Shown: in pieces, positions 42,379 to 51,600 of the stretch | Layout of the letters: each line of letters starts with the position of its first letter | How positions within the stretch are numbered: position 1 is the first letter of the stretch | From: Ruegeria_C sp040830705 | Lineage (GTDB): Bacteria; Pseudomonadota; Alphaproteobacteria; Rhodobacterales; Rhodobacteraceae | Reading direction: 5' to 3' | Length of the DNA: 64,000 nt | Assembly (NCBI GenBank): GCA_040830705.1 | Contig: JBFOME010000007.1 | Location: forward strand, 186,001 to 250,000 | Made by a program: the position numbers and the translations under genes | The notes under the pieces: generated by a model | Databases searched by the model: none | What the model saw: the letters and a program-made list of their open reading frames with translations, nothing else | Told to the model about the DNA's origin: nothing

Positions 42379-43862
42379 AGCTTGCTCAAATAGCTGTCCC
42401 AAAAGTTGTTCCGCAGCACCAGATCAGGGTCCAGCCTGCGCTTCTCGGCGGCAAACTCCAGGGCCCGCGGATAGGCGGAGACCAGTTGATCAACCCGCGC
42501 ATGGGGGCGGTAGGGTAGATAGTAGCTACCGTCGATGGCCACAATCCGGTCGATCAGCGCCTCGGTCATACGCGCCATGTCGGCCTCTGCGCGCGCGGTC
42601 ATCTCCTGACTGAAGGACATGACCGCCGCGATACGGGGCACGGGCGCGTAAGACAAAGTGCTTTCCTTATCGGTCGCCACATAACGCAGGGTGACATTCA
42701 GGAACTCCTGATACGAGGCCGGGATAACCTCGCGACAGGCGGTCAGGAAGTCGTTAAACCGATCAAAGCCGATGAAGTACTCGTGCAGGATGTCAGTGCG
42801 GTCGGGATCACGGTCATCCAGCGTCACGACCGGTTCATTCATCAGGCTGTTGCGGGTCACATCACCAGTGCTCAGACTGGGACCCACGACGGTTTCGTTC
42901 CACCAGCGGAAATCCTTCATCGGCTCACTGCCCAACTGGGCGCGATAGATGCGACTCGCAACATGCGACATCCAGCCCGATCCTCCGGCAGGCGGCAGGT
43001 TCTGCTGATCATCGGTCTTGCGATAGGTGACCAGCAGCGCCTCTTCGAAAAACGCAGCACGCGCCACGTTCAGCCGGCCATAAGCCATCGTGACCTCGGG
43101 ATCTGCAAGCGCTAGTTCAAAGGCCTTGCTGAATTCATCCGCCGGCATGACCTCATATAGCGGATAGAGGCGCGCATTGCGTTCCATCTCGACATCGAGA
43201 TCGAGAATGGCGCCGATCAGACCATAGCCGCCCATCGCGAGGCCAAAGAGATCGGCATTTTCCGTGCGCGAGCAGGTGACGAGTTCTCCCGACGGCAGAA
43301 TCATGCGCAACGAGCGCACTGTCGCGCCCATGGGGCCAAAGGGCACCGGCCAGCCATGGGCGTTGACGCTATAGGTCGCAGCCACTCCAAAATCGTTGTT
43401 TGATTGCATGACCTTGGGCGAATAGCCGATCGGATCAAGCGCTGCGATTACATCGGACCAGCGCGCGCCCGCATGGGCGCGGTAAACGCCAGCATCCCTG
43501 TCCGGCTCGACCGAAGCGTTCTGGAAGGTGACCGCTAGCCCGTCGCGCGGAATGGCCTGCCCACCCATTGAGTGGCGCGCCGCGCCGATATTGAAGGCTC
43601 GCCCTTGCTGCTGTGCCGAGCGCATCTCGGCTCGGACAGCCTGCACAAGCACGTCGCCGGGATCTTTAACGATGGTTATGTGTTTGTGAACCGGCGTCGC
43701 CGACAACCCACTGGCATCGTTGAGCACTCCTTCGCCCGAGACTGAAACGATCCGGTTCGCCCCGGTCTGTACCGGCTGTTTCGTCCCAAACCGTTGGGCC
43801 GCGACCCATCCGGCCACACCACCTGCCCCCACCAGGAACGCGCGCCGAGCAAACTTTCTCAT
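42375..43862 (-). CDS. FAD-binding oxidase (lactone-oxidase-like) with twin-arginine signal
   Basis: This 495-residue VAO-fold flavoprotein has an N-terminal Tat-like signal (MRKFARRAFLVGAGGVAGWV). The FAD-binding part has NIGAARHSMGGQAIPRDGLA, where the His is at the place used for covalent FAD in aldonolactone oxidases. It continues with HAGARWSDVIAALDPIGYSP, NAHGWPVPFGPMGATVRSL and MGGYGLIGAILDLDVE. The C-terminal half resembles D-arabinono-lactone oxidase. The substrate is unknown. It is the first of four overlapping genes to 40618 and the only enzyme among them. Its upstream region contains two inverted repeats. Confidence 0.83.
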   Translation of the reverse strand: MRKFARRAFLVGAGGVAGWVAAQRFGTKQPVQTGANRIVSVSGEGVLNDASGLSATPVHKHITIVKDPGDVLVQAVRAEMRSAQQQGRAFNIGAARHSMGGQAIPRDGLAVTFQNASVEPDRDAGVYRAHAGARWSDVIAALDPIGYSPKVMQSNNDFGVAATYSVNAHGWPVPFGPMGATVRSLRMILPSGELVTCSRTENADLFGLAMGGYGLIGAILDLDVEMERNARLYPLYEVMPADEFSKAFELALADPEVTMAYGRLNVARAAFFEEALLVTYRKTDDQQNLPPAGGSGWMSHVASRIYRAQLGSEPMKDFRWWNETVVGPSLSTGDVTRNSLMNEPVVTLDDRDPDRTDILHEYFIGFDRFNDFLTACREVIPASYQEFLNVTLRYVATDKESTLSYAPVPRIAAVMSFSQEMTARAEADMARMTEALIDRIVAIDGSYYLPYRPHARVDQLVSAYPRALEFAAEKRRLDPDLVLRNNFWDSYLSKL

Positions 43863-44100
43863 TGGGCCTCCACCTTTTGACCAAAATTCGCAACCAGACC
43901 GATCAACCCTAAACCCTGGTCAAAGCCATACTAGCACGGTCAGTATCCGCCGCTCTGGCAATAGAACAAAGTCATGAAATCCACCGCTTGGGGGTTACTG
44001 CGTCGATTCTGACAAATCGTCACTTTCCTGAATCACCATGGGAATCGATTAGTGCCGCCCCCGAACTGCTGACACCTAAGAACCGGCGCGCCTTTGTCAT
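43863..44100. promoter_or_regulatory. Upstream region of the FAD-oxidase operon with inverted repeats
   Basis: This gap has no gene I can support. Two inverted repeats stand out: TTTGACCA (43876-43883) with TGGTCAAA (43917-43924), and ATACT (43928-43932) with AGTAT (43942-43946). They lie 14-84 bp upstream of the FAD oxidase start, where promoter and operator sites are expected. I cannot name a regulator. The rest, 43950-44100, shows nothing recognisable. Confidence 0.35.
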
Positions 44101-44457
44101 TCAAGCCAAAGCGGATTTCAGCCGCAGCCCGGCATAGGTGGCCCGAGTCATTTCCACATCCTGCACCGTTATGCTTTCCACACCCGGTAGCGCTTTGCCC
44201 AGCACATCCAGGATGGTCTTGTTGAGGCTCTTCCGCGTCGGTTCATCGCGCCCGGCCATCAGCAATAGCGTTGCGTGTACAAATGTCTGAGCTTCGCCAC
44301 CGACGCAAGAGAACTCTACCGGCTTTGCGCGTACCTTGATTGTAGGGGGGTCAAATACATCAGTCGCGGCCAACGCCGTATGAAGTTCTTCGCAGACTGA
44401 CTGGATATCATTGTCACGCTCAAGACCTTTGGAGAATTCAATCGAAACGTGGGGCAT
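44101..44457 (-). CDS. 5-carboxymethyl-2-hydroxymuconate isomerase family protein
   Basis: This 118-residue protein of the tautomerase superfamily (CHMI type) begins MPHVSIEFSKGLE, placing Pro at position 1 after methionine removal, which is the catalytic base. The body has VEFSCVGGEAQTFVHATLLL and RKSLNKTILDVLGKALPG, as in HpaF/HpcD proteins. In homoprotocatechuate breakdown the enzyme isomerises a muconate semialdehyde product, but no other gene of that pathway is here. The true substrate is therefore open. ATG 44457 was chosen over the ATG at 44469 to expose Pro-1. Confidence 0.82.
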   Translation of the reverse strand: MPHVSIEFSKGLERDNDIQSVCEELHTALAATDVFDPPTIKVRAKPVEFSCVGGEAQTFVHATLLLMAGRDEPTRKSLNKTILDVLGKALPGVESITVQDVEMTRATYAGLRLKSALA

Positions 44458-44818
44458 GCCGCTCTTCATCTCCTGAAAATCGCTGGTATTGATAGCCGCT
44501 TCTATACGGATCGATGATCAATACATTGACGGTCGGCGAATTGAAACCGGTGAGCGCACGCTTGCGCCGGCGGCCGATCGTTCGGCCCCGATCTGCTGTC
44601 CAAAGCAGTCGATGAATAGTACGGCACGCTATCACCAAACCAAGCGGAGCTTCTCAAACACCGGGTTCGCCGAAGCAGCGCTTCCTTGAGAGGTTCGACG
44701 GTATAGCCATTCGCTCGCTGGCTTGGCTTACCCACGTGAAAACCGCATTCCCCTTGCGCATTGACGCTGATTGCCTTGCGCGATAGGGCCATGTCGACAA
44801 TTCGCAAGGAGAGCCCTG
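44458..44818. other. 361-bp intergenic stretch with possible gene remnant
   Basis: No convincing gene. A 101-codon open frame on the minus strand (44502-44807) lacks a good ribosome site and family signature, and its stop is followed in frame by further readable sequence (KRLSIPAIFRR). This suggests a decayed remnant. Near leuB, TTGACG at 44761 could be a -35 box with a weak -10 near 44784. GCAAGGAGAG just before ATG 44819 is the leuB ribosome site. Confidence 0.35.
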
Positions 44819-45922
44819 ATGTCCAACCCCTCGCTTCTCATTCTGCCCGGTGACGGGATTGGCCCCGAAGTCATGACCGAAGTGCGCAAGATCATCGGCT
44901 GGTTCGGTGACAATCGCGGCATGGCTTTTGATGTCAGCGAGGATCTGGTGGGTGGCGCGGCCTATGACGCACATGGGACGCCGCTGCATGACGACACGAT
45001 GGCAAAGGCGCAGGCTGCGGATGCGGTCCTGCTGGGTGCCGTGGGTGGCCCGAAATATGACGATCTGGATTTCAGCGTGAAGCCCGAGCGAGGGCTCCTG
45101 CGCCTGCGCAAAGAGATGGACCTGTTCGCCAACCTGCGCCCGGCGCAGTGTTTCGACGCCTTGGCGGATTTCTCGTCGCTGAAGAAAGACATCGTCGCAG
45201 GCCTCGATATCATGATCGTGCGTGAGTTGACCTCGGGCGTCTATTTCGGTGAGCCACGTGGCATCTTCGAAGAAGGCAATGAACGGGTTGGCATCAACAC
45301 CCAGCGCTATACCGAGTCGGAAATTGAACGCGCTGCGCGCGCCGCCTTTGAGTTGGCAATGCGCCGCAACAAGAAACTCTGCTCAATGGAAAAGGCTAAT
45401 GTGATGGAATCGGGCATCCTCTGGCGCGAGGTGGTGACCCGCGTGGCCGCCGATTACCCAGAGGTCGAGCTGAGCCATATGTATGCCGACAATGGCGCAA
45501 TGCAGTTGGTACGCGCGCCAAAGCAGTTTGACGTGATCCTGACCGACAACCTGTTTGGTGACATCCTGTCCGATTGCGCCGCTATGCTGACCGGTTCGCT
45601 GGGCATGTTGCCCTCGGCCAGCTTGGGCGCGCCGATGGAGAATGGCCGACCCAAGGCACTTTACGAACCCGTACATGGTTCGGCCCCCGATATCACCGGC
45701 CAGGGCAAGGCGAACCCGATTGCCTGCATCCTCAGCTTTGCCATGGCGCTGCGCTACAGCTTCGATCAGGGCACCGAGGCCGACCGCCTGGAAGCCGCTG
45801 TCGAAAAGGTGCTGGCCGATGGCGTCCGCACCGCCGACCTGCTGGGCGAAGATGGCGTTCAGCCCGTATCGACCTCGCAGATGGGCGACAAGATCGTCGA
45901 GGCCTTGAACGCCAGCCTCTGA
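44819..45922 (+). CDS. leuB: 3-isopropylmalate dehydrogenase
   Basis: This 367-residue NAD-dependent enzyme is the third step of leucine synthesis. It begins NPSLLILPGDGIGPEVMTEV. It holds the substrate Arg segment PERGLLRLRKEMDLFANLRP, the Tyr/Lys region IVRELTSGVYFGEPRG, metal-binding aspartates in LTDNLFGDILSDCAAMLTGS and the NAD loop YEPVHGSAPDITGQGKANPI. The length is normal. The ATG at 44819 has GCAAGGAGAG upstream. leuC and leuD are not in the window. A strong terminator follows 21 bp after the stop. Confidence 0.96.
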   Translation: MSNPSLLILPGDGIGPEVMTEVRKIIGWFGDNRGMAFDVSEDLVGGAAYDAHGTPLHDDTMAKAQAADAVLLGAVGGPKYDDLDFSVKPERGLLRLRKEMDLFANLRPAQCFDALADFSSLKKDIVAGLDIMIVRELTSGVYFGEPRGIFEEGNERVGINTQRYTESEIERAARAAFELAMRRNKKLCSMEKANVMESGILWREVVTRVAADYPEVELSHMYADNGAMQLVRAPKQFDVILTDNLFGDILSDCAAMLTGSLGMLPSASLGAPMENGRPKALYEPVHGSAPDITGQGKANPIACILSFAMALRYSFDQGTEADRLEAAVEKVLADGVRTADLLGEDGVQPVSTSQMGDKIVEALNASL

Positions 45923-45943
45923 GCGCATGGTGTGACGGCACCG

Positions 45944-45971
45944 AAAAACGCGGGCCACGGCCCGCGTTTTT
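45944..45971 (+). terminator. Rho-independent terminator after leuB
   Basis: CGCGGGC and GCCCGCG form a 7-bp stem with a CACG loop, flanked by AAAAA before and TTTTT after. The A and T runs can extend the stem. The U-run on the plus strand fits termination of leuB; the A-run makes the site potentially bidirectional. Confidence 0.92.
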
Positions 45972-46047
45972 GCTTTTGGGGCCTTTACCCTGGATGCGCT
46001 TTGACAGATGATAGCGCCACCATCCCTCTTGAAAAAGTCGATCGACC

Positions 46048-47031
46048 ATGCCGCAGCTGGGCAGAAATATTCAGGGCAGCCTGTTCGGGTTGCTGGCCTT
46101 CGGGCTCTTTTCAACGCATGACGTATTCGTCAAGTTCCTCGGCGGCAGCTATTCTCCGGTTCAACTGCTGTTTTTCTCGGGCCTCCTGGGTTTCCCGCTG
46201 GTCGTTTTGATGATGATGGGTGACGCCTCCGAAGGTCATCTGCGCCCAGTGCACCCTTGGTGGATTGCCGGGCGCTGCGCCGCGATGATCTGCAGCGCGC
46301 TCGGAGCATTCTACGCCTTTTCCAATCTGCCACTGGCGCAGGTCTATTCGATCCTCTTCGCGGCACCGCTGATCATCACGGTCCTGGCGATCCCGGTGCT
46401 CGGAGAAAAGGTTGGGATACACCGCTGGGCGGCCGTGGCGGTAGGGCTGATAGGTGTGATCATCGTGCTGCGTCCGGGTGATGCGCATCTGTCACTGGGG
46501 CATCTGGCGGCGCTGATCTCTGCCATTGGCGGCGCAACCAACTCGGTCATCGTGCGCAAAATCGGGCGCGAGGAACGCAGCGTGGTGCTGCTGCTCTATC
46601 CGATGATGACAAGTTTTCTGGTGCTGGGCTGTGCGCTCTTCTTTGTTTATGAGCCGATGCCGGCAGCAGATTTTGGCATGATGGCGTTGGTCGCTGCACT
46701 AGCCTTTCTCGCGATGCTCGGCCTGATCCGGGCCTATCGGCTGGGAGAGGCAGCCATTGTGGCGCCAATGCAATATTCTCAGATCCTCTGGGCCACTGCC
46801 TTTGGCTATCTGATCTTTGGCGAAACCATCGATCGGGTCACCGCCATTGGGGCGTCGGTCATTATCGCCAGCGGGCTCTATATCATCTTCCGCGAAAGCC
46901 GCGGGCCGACATCCACGACCACCCCGGTTCTGCGCACCCGCACCCGCGGTGGCACTGGCAACTCATTGCGCGCAGGCGCCATCCTGCGCCGCATGCAACG
47001 CCGCGATGAGGCTGGGAACTCGGGTGGCTAA
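46048..47031 (+). CDS. EamA/DMT family transporter
   Basis: This 327-residue protein has ten helices in two EamA repeats. The first repeat has FGLFSTHDVFVKFLGG and LQVYSILFAAPLIITVLAIPVL-like packing (residues 90-125). The second begins LAALISAIGGATNSVIVRKI at about 150 and ends near 290 with GASVIIASGLYIIFRES. A basic tail of about 35 residues (RTRTRGGTGNSLRAGAILRR) is longer than usual and is probably cytoplasmic. The substrate is unknown. It is separate from leuB because of the terminator between them. Confidence 0.86.
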   Translation: MPQLGRNIQGSLFGLLAFGLFSTHDVFVKFLGGSYSPVQLLFFSGLLGFPLVVLMMMGDASEGHLRPVHPWWIAGRCAAMICSALGAFYAFSNLPLAQVYSILFAAPLIITVLAIPVLGEKVGIHRWAAVAVGLIGVIIVLRPGDAHLSLGHLAALISAIGGATNSVIVRKIGREERSVVLLLYPMMTSFLVLGCALFFVYEPMPAADFGMMALVAALAFLAMLGLIRAYRLGEAAIVAPMQYSQILWATAFGYLIFGETIDRVTAIGASVIIASGLYIIFRESRGPTSTTTPVLRTRTRGGTGNSLRAGAILRRMQRRDEAGNSGG

Positions 47032-47091
47032 GGTGGCATTGGGGCAAATCCAAACAATGTGGTACGAGCCTGTTTTTCGGCAGAGACAGTC

Positions 47092-47118
47092 TTGCCAATC
47101 CCATCACTTGGCTATATT
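47092..47118 (+). promoter_or_regulatory. Promoter of the tRNA-Pro gene
   Basis: TTGCCA (47092-47097) and TATATT (47113-47118) are separated by 15 bp; using CTTGCC gives 16. A start about 7 bp after the -10 box leaves a short leader before the tRNA at 47134, as is typical. Confidence 0.5.
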
Positions 47119-47133
47119 GCCCAGCGACACGGT

Positions 47134-47210
47134 CGGAGTGTAGCTCAGCCTGGTAGAGCACTGTCTTCGGGAGGCAGGGGTCGTGAGTTCGAATCTCGCC
47201 ACTCCGACCA
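47134..47210 (+). tRNA. tRNA-Pro (anticodon CGG)
   Basis: A complete 77-nt tRNA. The acceptor stem is CGGAGTG with CACTCCG, the discriminator is A and CCA is encoded at 47208-47210. The D-loop contains AGCTCAGCCTGGTAGAGC. The anticodon stem CTGTC/GGCAG encloses TTCGGGA, so the anticodon is CGG and it reads the proline codon CCG. The T-loop is TTCGAATC. CCG is the most used proline codon in GC-rich alphaproteobacteria. Confidence 0.97.
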
Positions 47211-47237
47211 ATTTCTCAACTACCTAGCCCGTTTTTT

Positions 47238-47273
47238 GGCCCTTGTTAGGGCCCATCCGGATTTGATCCGGAT
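47238..47273. repeat. Hairpin and double palindrome downstream of tRNA-Pro
   Basis: GGCCCT (47238-47243) pairs with AGGGCC (47248-47253) around TGTT. Directly after it come two copies of the palindrome ATCCGGAT (47255-47262 and 47266-47273) separated by TTG, which can also form an 8-bp hairpin. A T6 run at 47232-47237 lies before the first hairpin and could end the tRNA transcript. No gene is evident between here and the efflux operon at 47448. Confidence 0.55.
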
Positions 47274-47447
47274 AATATCCGCACGCTTCTGGATGAATTC
47301 GAGGCCGATACAGAGAGATCCAACGCGGAGTGCCCGACGTCAGAAACTTCCACGAGATAGCGTAGGCGCGAAGAAAACTGTTGTTGGTGATAACATTGAC
47401 AAATTAGGCTATCTGTTAGTCAAAGTATCGGGGTTTGGGAGGAGTGA

Positions 47448-48605
47448 GTGCGCTTGGGGCTGGAGAAAATGGGTGAGAAGCGGGGCGCACGCCATGTATT
47501 TTCGCTGTGCCTGCTGATCCTCATTACCGGTTGCTATGAAAAAAAGGCGGATGACGCAAAAACCGCCGCACCGAAGGTTGTCGTGGCCCAAGCAACGACG
47601 GAAGAGGTACCGCTTTTTCTTGAATTGACCGGACGTACAGAGTCGCCCAACACGGTGTCCGTTCGGTCGCGGGTTGATGGTCACGTTGAATCCCGCCCCT
47701 TCAAAGAAGGCACGGATATCGTCAAAGGCGATACCTTGTTCGTAATAGACCAGCGTCCTTACGCGACTGAACTCAAGCGCCTTGAGGGCGAACGAGACAA
47801 AAGTCAGGCCGGTTTCGACTTCGCAACCAGAGAGAAGGAACGATATACCGCTTTGGCGAGTGACGGAACGGTCGCGCAGGAGCAGTTAGACAGGTCAACC
47901 ACCGACGCGGCCCAGGCCAAAGGCGATCTCGACAGCAGCCAGGGCGCAGTGGATACGGCACAGGTCAACCTTGATTACGCGACGGTTTCCGCCCCAATCA
48001 ATGGGCGTATCGGGCGTGTATACCAGGATGTTGGCAACGTCGTTTCAGCAAATGAGACGGTCCTGACTGAGCTCGTCCAAATGGATCCGCTCTTCGTCTA
48101 TATAAGCCCCAGCGAAACGCAGTTTCTGGAACTAGAAAAGTACAGGTCGACAAATCCAGATTTGAAAGTTGAGGTAACTCTGGTTGACGGCAGCGTGCAT
48201 CCGCATGCGGGTGCACTTGATTTTTCGGCGCCGGGTATTGATCCAACGACCGGCACCATTGCGGTGCGCGCTGTGTTTCCCAACCCGAAAAAGACACTGC
48301 GCCCCGGCCAATATGCCAGGGTGAACATCCAGCTGGCAGAGCAGTCCGGCCAGATAACCGTACCCTCTGAAGCCGTTGCTCAGGATCAAGCAGGTTTCTT
48401 TGTTTTCGTGGTCGGCAAAGACGAAAAAGCCGAAATGCGCCGAGTCACTGTTGGCCGTAACTATGAAGGTCGCCGCATAATAGAGACCGGGCTCAAAAGC
48501 AGTGAAGTGGTGATTGTGCAGGGGCAACAACGCGTCCGGTCGGGCATGGCCGTGGAGGTCAAAAAGCCATCCGCCGCTTCGAGTGCTGACAAGGCTGATG
48601 GCTGA
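47448..48605 (+). CDS. RND efflux periplasmic adaptor lipoprotein (AcrA/MexA type)
   Basis: This 385-residue membrane-fusion protein has a lipoprotein signal ending in LILITGC, so the Cys near residue 29 is lipidated. It then has the barrel-sandwich/lipoyl half RSRVDGHVESRPFKEGTDIV, an alpha-helical hairpin of about 60 residues (ELKRLEGERDKSQAGFDFAT...), the second lipoyl half VSAPINGRIGRVYQDVGNVV and the beta-barrel domain. GTG 47448 has a strong GGGAGGAG upstream; ATG 47469, eight codons on, is an alternative. The RND pump gene follows with no gap. The 237 bp upstream, after the tRNA, should hold the promoter (TTGACA at 47396). Confidence 0.92.
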   Translation: MRLGLEKMGEKRGARHVFSLCLLILITGCYEKKADDAKTAAPKVVVAQATTEEVPLFLELTGRTESPNTVSVRSRVDGHVESRPFKEGTDIVKGDTLFVIDQRPYATELKRLEGERDKSQAGFDFATREKERYTALASDGTVAQEQLDRSTTDAAQAKGDLDSSQGAVDTAQVNLDYATVSAPINGRIGRVYQDVGNVVSANETVLTELVQMDPLFVYISPSETQFLELEKYRSTNPDLKVEVTLVDGSVHPHAGALDFSAPGIDPTTGTIAVRAVFPNPKKTLRPGQYARVNIQLAEQSGQITVPSEAVAQDQAGFFVFVVGKDEKAEMRRVTVGRNYEGRRIIETGLKSSEVVIVQGQQRVRSGMAVEVKKPSAASSADKADG

Positions 48606-51600
48606 ATGCTGAGCCGGTTCTTCATCTTCAGGCCCGTTTTTGCGTCGGTCATCGCACTGGTCATCGTAATCGCCGGAGTGATTTCAATTCCGCTGCTTCC
48701 CGTCGGCGAGTTCCCGGAAGTTGTGCCTCCGACAGTAGTCGTCAGCGCCACTTATACTGGCGGCAGCGCCGAAGTTGTCGAAGAGGCGGTGACCATACCG
48801 CTTGAGGAACAGATCAACGGTGTCGAGGGCATGGTTTACATGGCCTCTACCAGCTCGAATGACGGCACGTCGAACATTACAGTCACATTCGAAGAAGGTT
48901 ACGACCTCAGTATCGCAGCCGTGGATACTCAGAACAGAGTATCTACGGCGATGGCGCAACTTCCTGACGAAGTTGTTGCGTCAGGCGTGACAGTGACAAA
49001 GGAGTCAGTTGACCTGACTATGGGTGTCAACCTTATTTCACCCAACGGCCAGTTCGACGAGCTCTTCATTTCAAACTACGCCGACATACACATCACCGAT
49101 CGCCTCAAGCGTATTCCGGGTGTTGGTACGGTTATGGTTTGGGGTGAACGGGTATATGCAATGCGCATCTGGCTTGATCCCGAAAAAATGGCAAGCCTCG
49201 GCCTAACCACCTCTGACGTGTATGACGCGATCACGGAACAAAACCAGCAGGTCGCCGCCGGTGCACTGGGCGCGCCACCGAATGGCAACAGCCAGAAATT
49301 CCAGTTGACGCTAACTGCAAAGGGAAGACTCCAAAGCAAGGAGGAATTCGAAAACATAGTTCTGGGCATTGGCGATGATAGCGCCGTCATAAGGCTAAAA
49401 GATGTGGCGCGCGTGGAACTGGGCGCTGAAGATTATTCGTTCAGTTCAACGCTTGATAGCAGCCCGACGGTGGGCCTTGGCGTCATGCAGCTTCCTGGTG
49501 CGAACGCCTTGCAACTGGCGTCGCAGGTTCGCGAAACCATGGCGGAGCTGTCTGAAGACTTCCCCGAGGGTCTTGAATATACGGTCATCTACGACACGAC
49601 AAATTTCGATCGCGAAGCAATTCGGGATGTTCTGTTCACACTTGGGCAGGCAATCCTGCTTGTGGTTTTTGTCATTGTTATCTTCCTGCCCAATCTAAGG
49701 GCGGCGCTTATTCCGGTGATTACAATTCCGGTCTGTCTGATCGGCACATTCGCATTGATGCTGGCTCTTGGCTTTTCCATAAATCTGCTAACGTTGTTCG
49801 GTCTCGTACTGGCGGTGGGTCTGGTTGTCGACGATGCTATTGTCGTGGTCGAGAACGTATCGAGGCACATCGAGAACGGCGAGACGGATCCAAGAGAAGC
49901 GGCCCGTCGTGCAATGGACGAAGTCTCCAGCCCAATTGTGGCCACCTCGCTGGTTCTGATGGCGGTCTTCATTCCCGTTGCCTTGATGCCCGGGCTGACA
50001 GGAAAGTTGTACCAGCAATTCGCCCTGACGATTGCGTCAGCCGTCGCCATTTCAGCGATCAACGCCTTGACGCTCAGCCCAGCACTATGTGGTTTGTTGT
50101 TGGGCGGAGCGCGACCAAAAGCCAAGATAATCCAGAAATTCGACGCCGGTTTCGCCTGGTTCACGCGGCGCTATGAGGCGGTGGTCGGCTGGTTCATTCG
50201 GGTCTGGCAGCCTGTGGCGCTGGGTTTTGCGGCTTTATTGGCGGGAACTGTCTACATGTTTACCGTGGTGCCGGTGGGTTTTATCCCCAACGAAGATCAG
50301 GGCTATTTCATCATCAGTCTGGAAACACCGGAAGGCACAGCGCTGGGTCAGACGCAAAAGGTCGTCGATGAGGCCTACGAGATTCTGCATGACCTGCCGG
50401 GCGTCAAAGGCGTAATTACATTCTCCGGCTTCAGCATTTTGACGAACACGTCGGCCCCAAACCAGGGCAACCTGTTCGCAGTTCTGGAATCCTGGGACAA
50501 AAGGAAAGGGTCCGGTGAGAGCGTAGCAGCACTCATGGCCAAAGCGCAGGCGCAATTCGATGAAATTCCGGGCGGTGTCCTTACTACGTTCAATCCACCG
50601 CCCATTTTTGGCCTTTCCCCGACGGGTGGGTTCCAATTCGAACTGCAGGACACAACGGGTGGCTCGCTTCAGGACCTTGAACAGGTAACGCGGGAAATGG
50701 TTACGGCTGGAAACGCCCAGCCTGAGCTATCTGGCCTTTACAGCCCATTTTCCGCGAGCACTCCGCAACTTCACATCGAGCTAGACCGGACCAAGGCTCT
50801 GACCGAAGGCATTTCGATTAGCGATGTATTTGATGCTCTGCAGACGTTCTTAGGCGGCGTGTACGTCAACGATTTCAACGTCTATGGCAGAGTGTACAAA
50901 GTCTATCTGCAAGCCGATGTGGATGCCCGGCAAGCCGAAGAAGATATTGGCCGACTTTACGTCCGCAACGACAAAGGCAGCATGGTTCCGTTAAGTGCAT
51001 TGGTGACACTGCAGCCTCAGATCGGCGCGCGTACCATCAATCACTACAACCTGTTCCGTTCGACCAGCATCAGTGGTGCCGCAGGCGAGGGACACAGCTC
51101 GAGCCAGGCGATCACAGCCATGAACACCTTGGCGAAACAAACGCTGCCAAGGGGTTTTACCTTTGAGTGGACCGGCAATGCGTATCAGGAAATCAAGGCC
51201 GGGAACGTCGCTCCGATCCTATTTGCATTGGCAGTTATCTTTGCCTTCCTGTTTCTGGCTGCCCAATATGAGAGTTTCGTGATGCCTCTGATGGTATTGC
51301 TGGCGGTTCCACTCGCGATATTCGGGGCCTTGGTTGCGCAGTGGCTGCGCGGCTACGACAACAACATCTATTGCCAGATCGGATTGGTCATGTTGATCGG
51401 GCTCGCAAGCAAGGGAGCTATCCTGATCATCGAGTTTGCGCGACGTCGACGCCAGGAAGGTCTTTCGGTCGAGGAATCGGCTATGGAAGCAGCGCGCATC
51501 CGAATAAGGCCGCTGCTGATGACTGCGTTCGCTTTCATCTTGGGCGTTGTGCCACTGGTGATAGCCAGTGGTGCCGGATCTGCAGCTCGAAGGTCCCTTG

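Noticed and set aside
44101..44457. Homoprotocatechuate degradation locus
   Set aside because: Only the CHMI-type isomerase is present; no ring-cleavage dioxygenase, dehydrogenase or decarboxylase is nearby.
47059..47517. An open frame that runs through the tRNA gene into the efflux adaptor
   Set aside because: It reads across a complete tRNA with encoded CCA and ends inside the adaptor gene in another frame.
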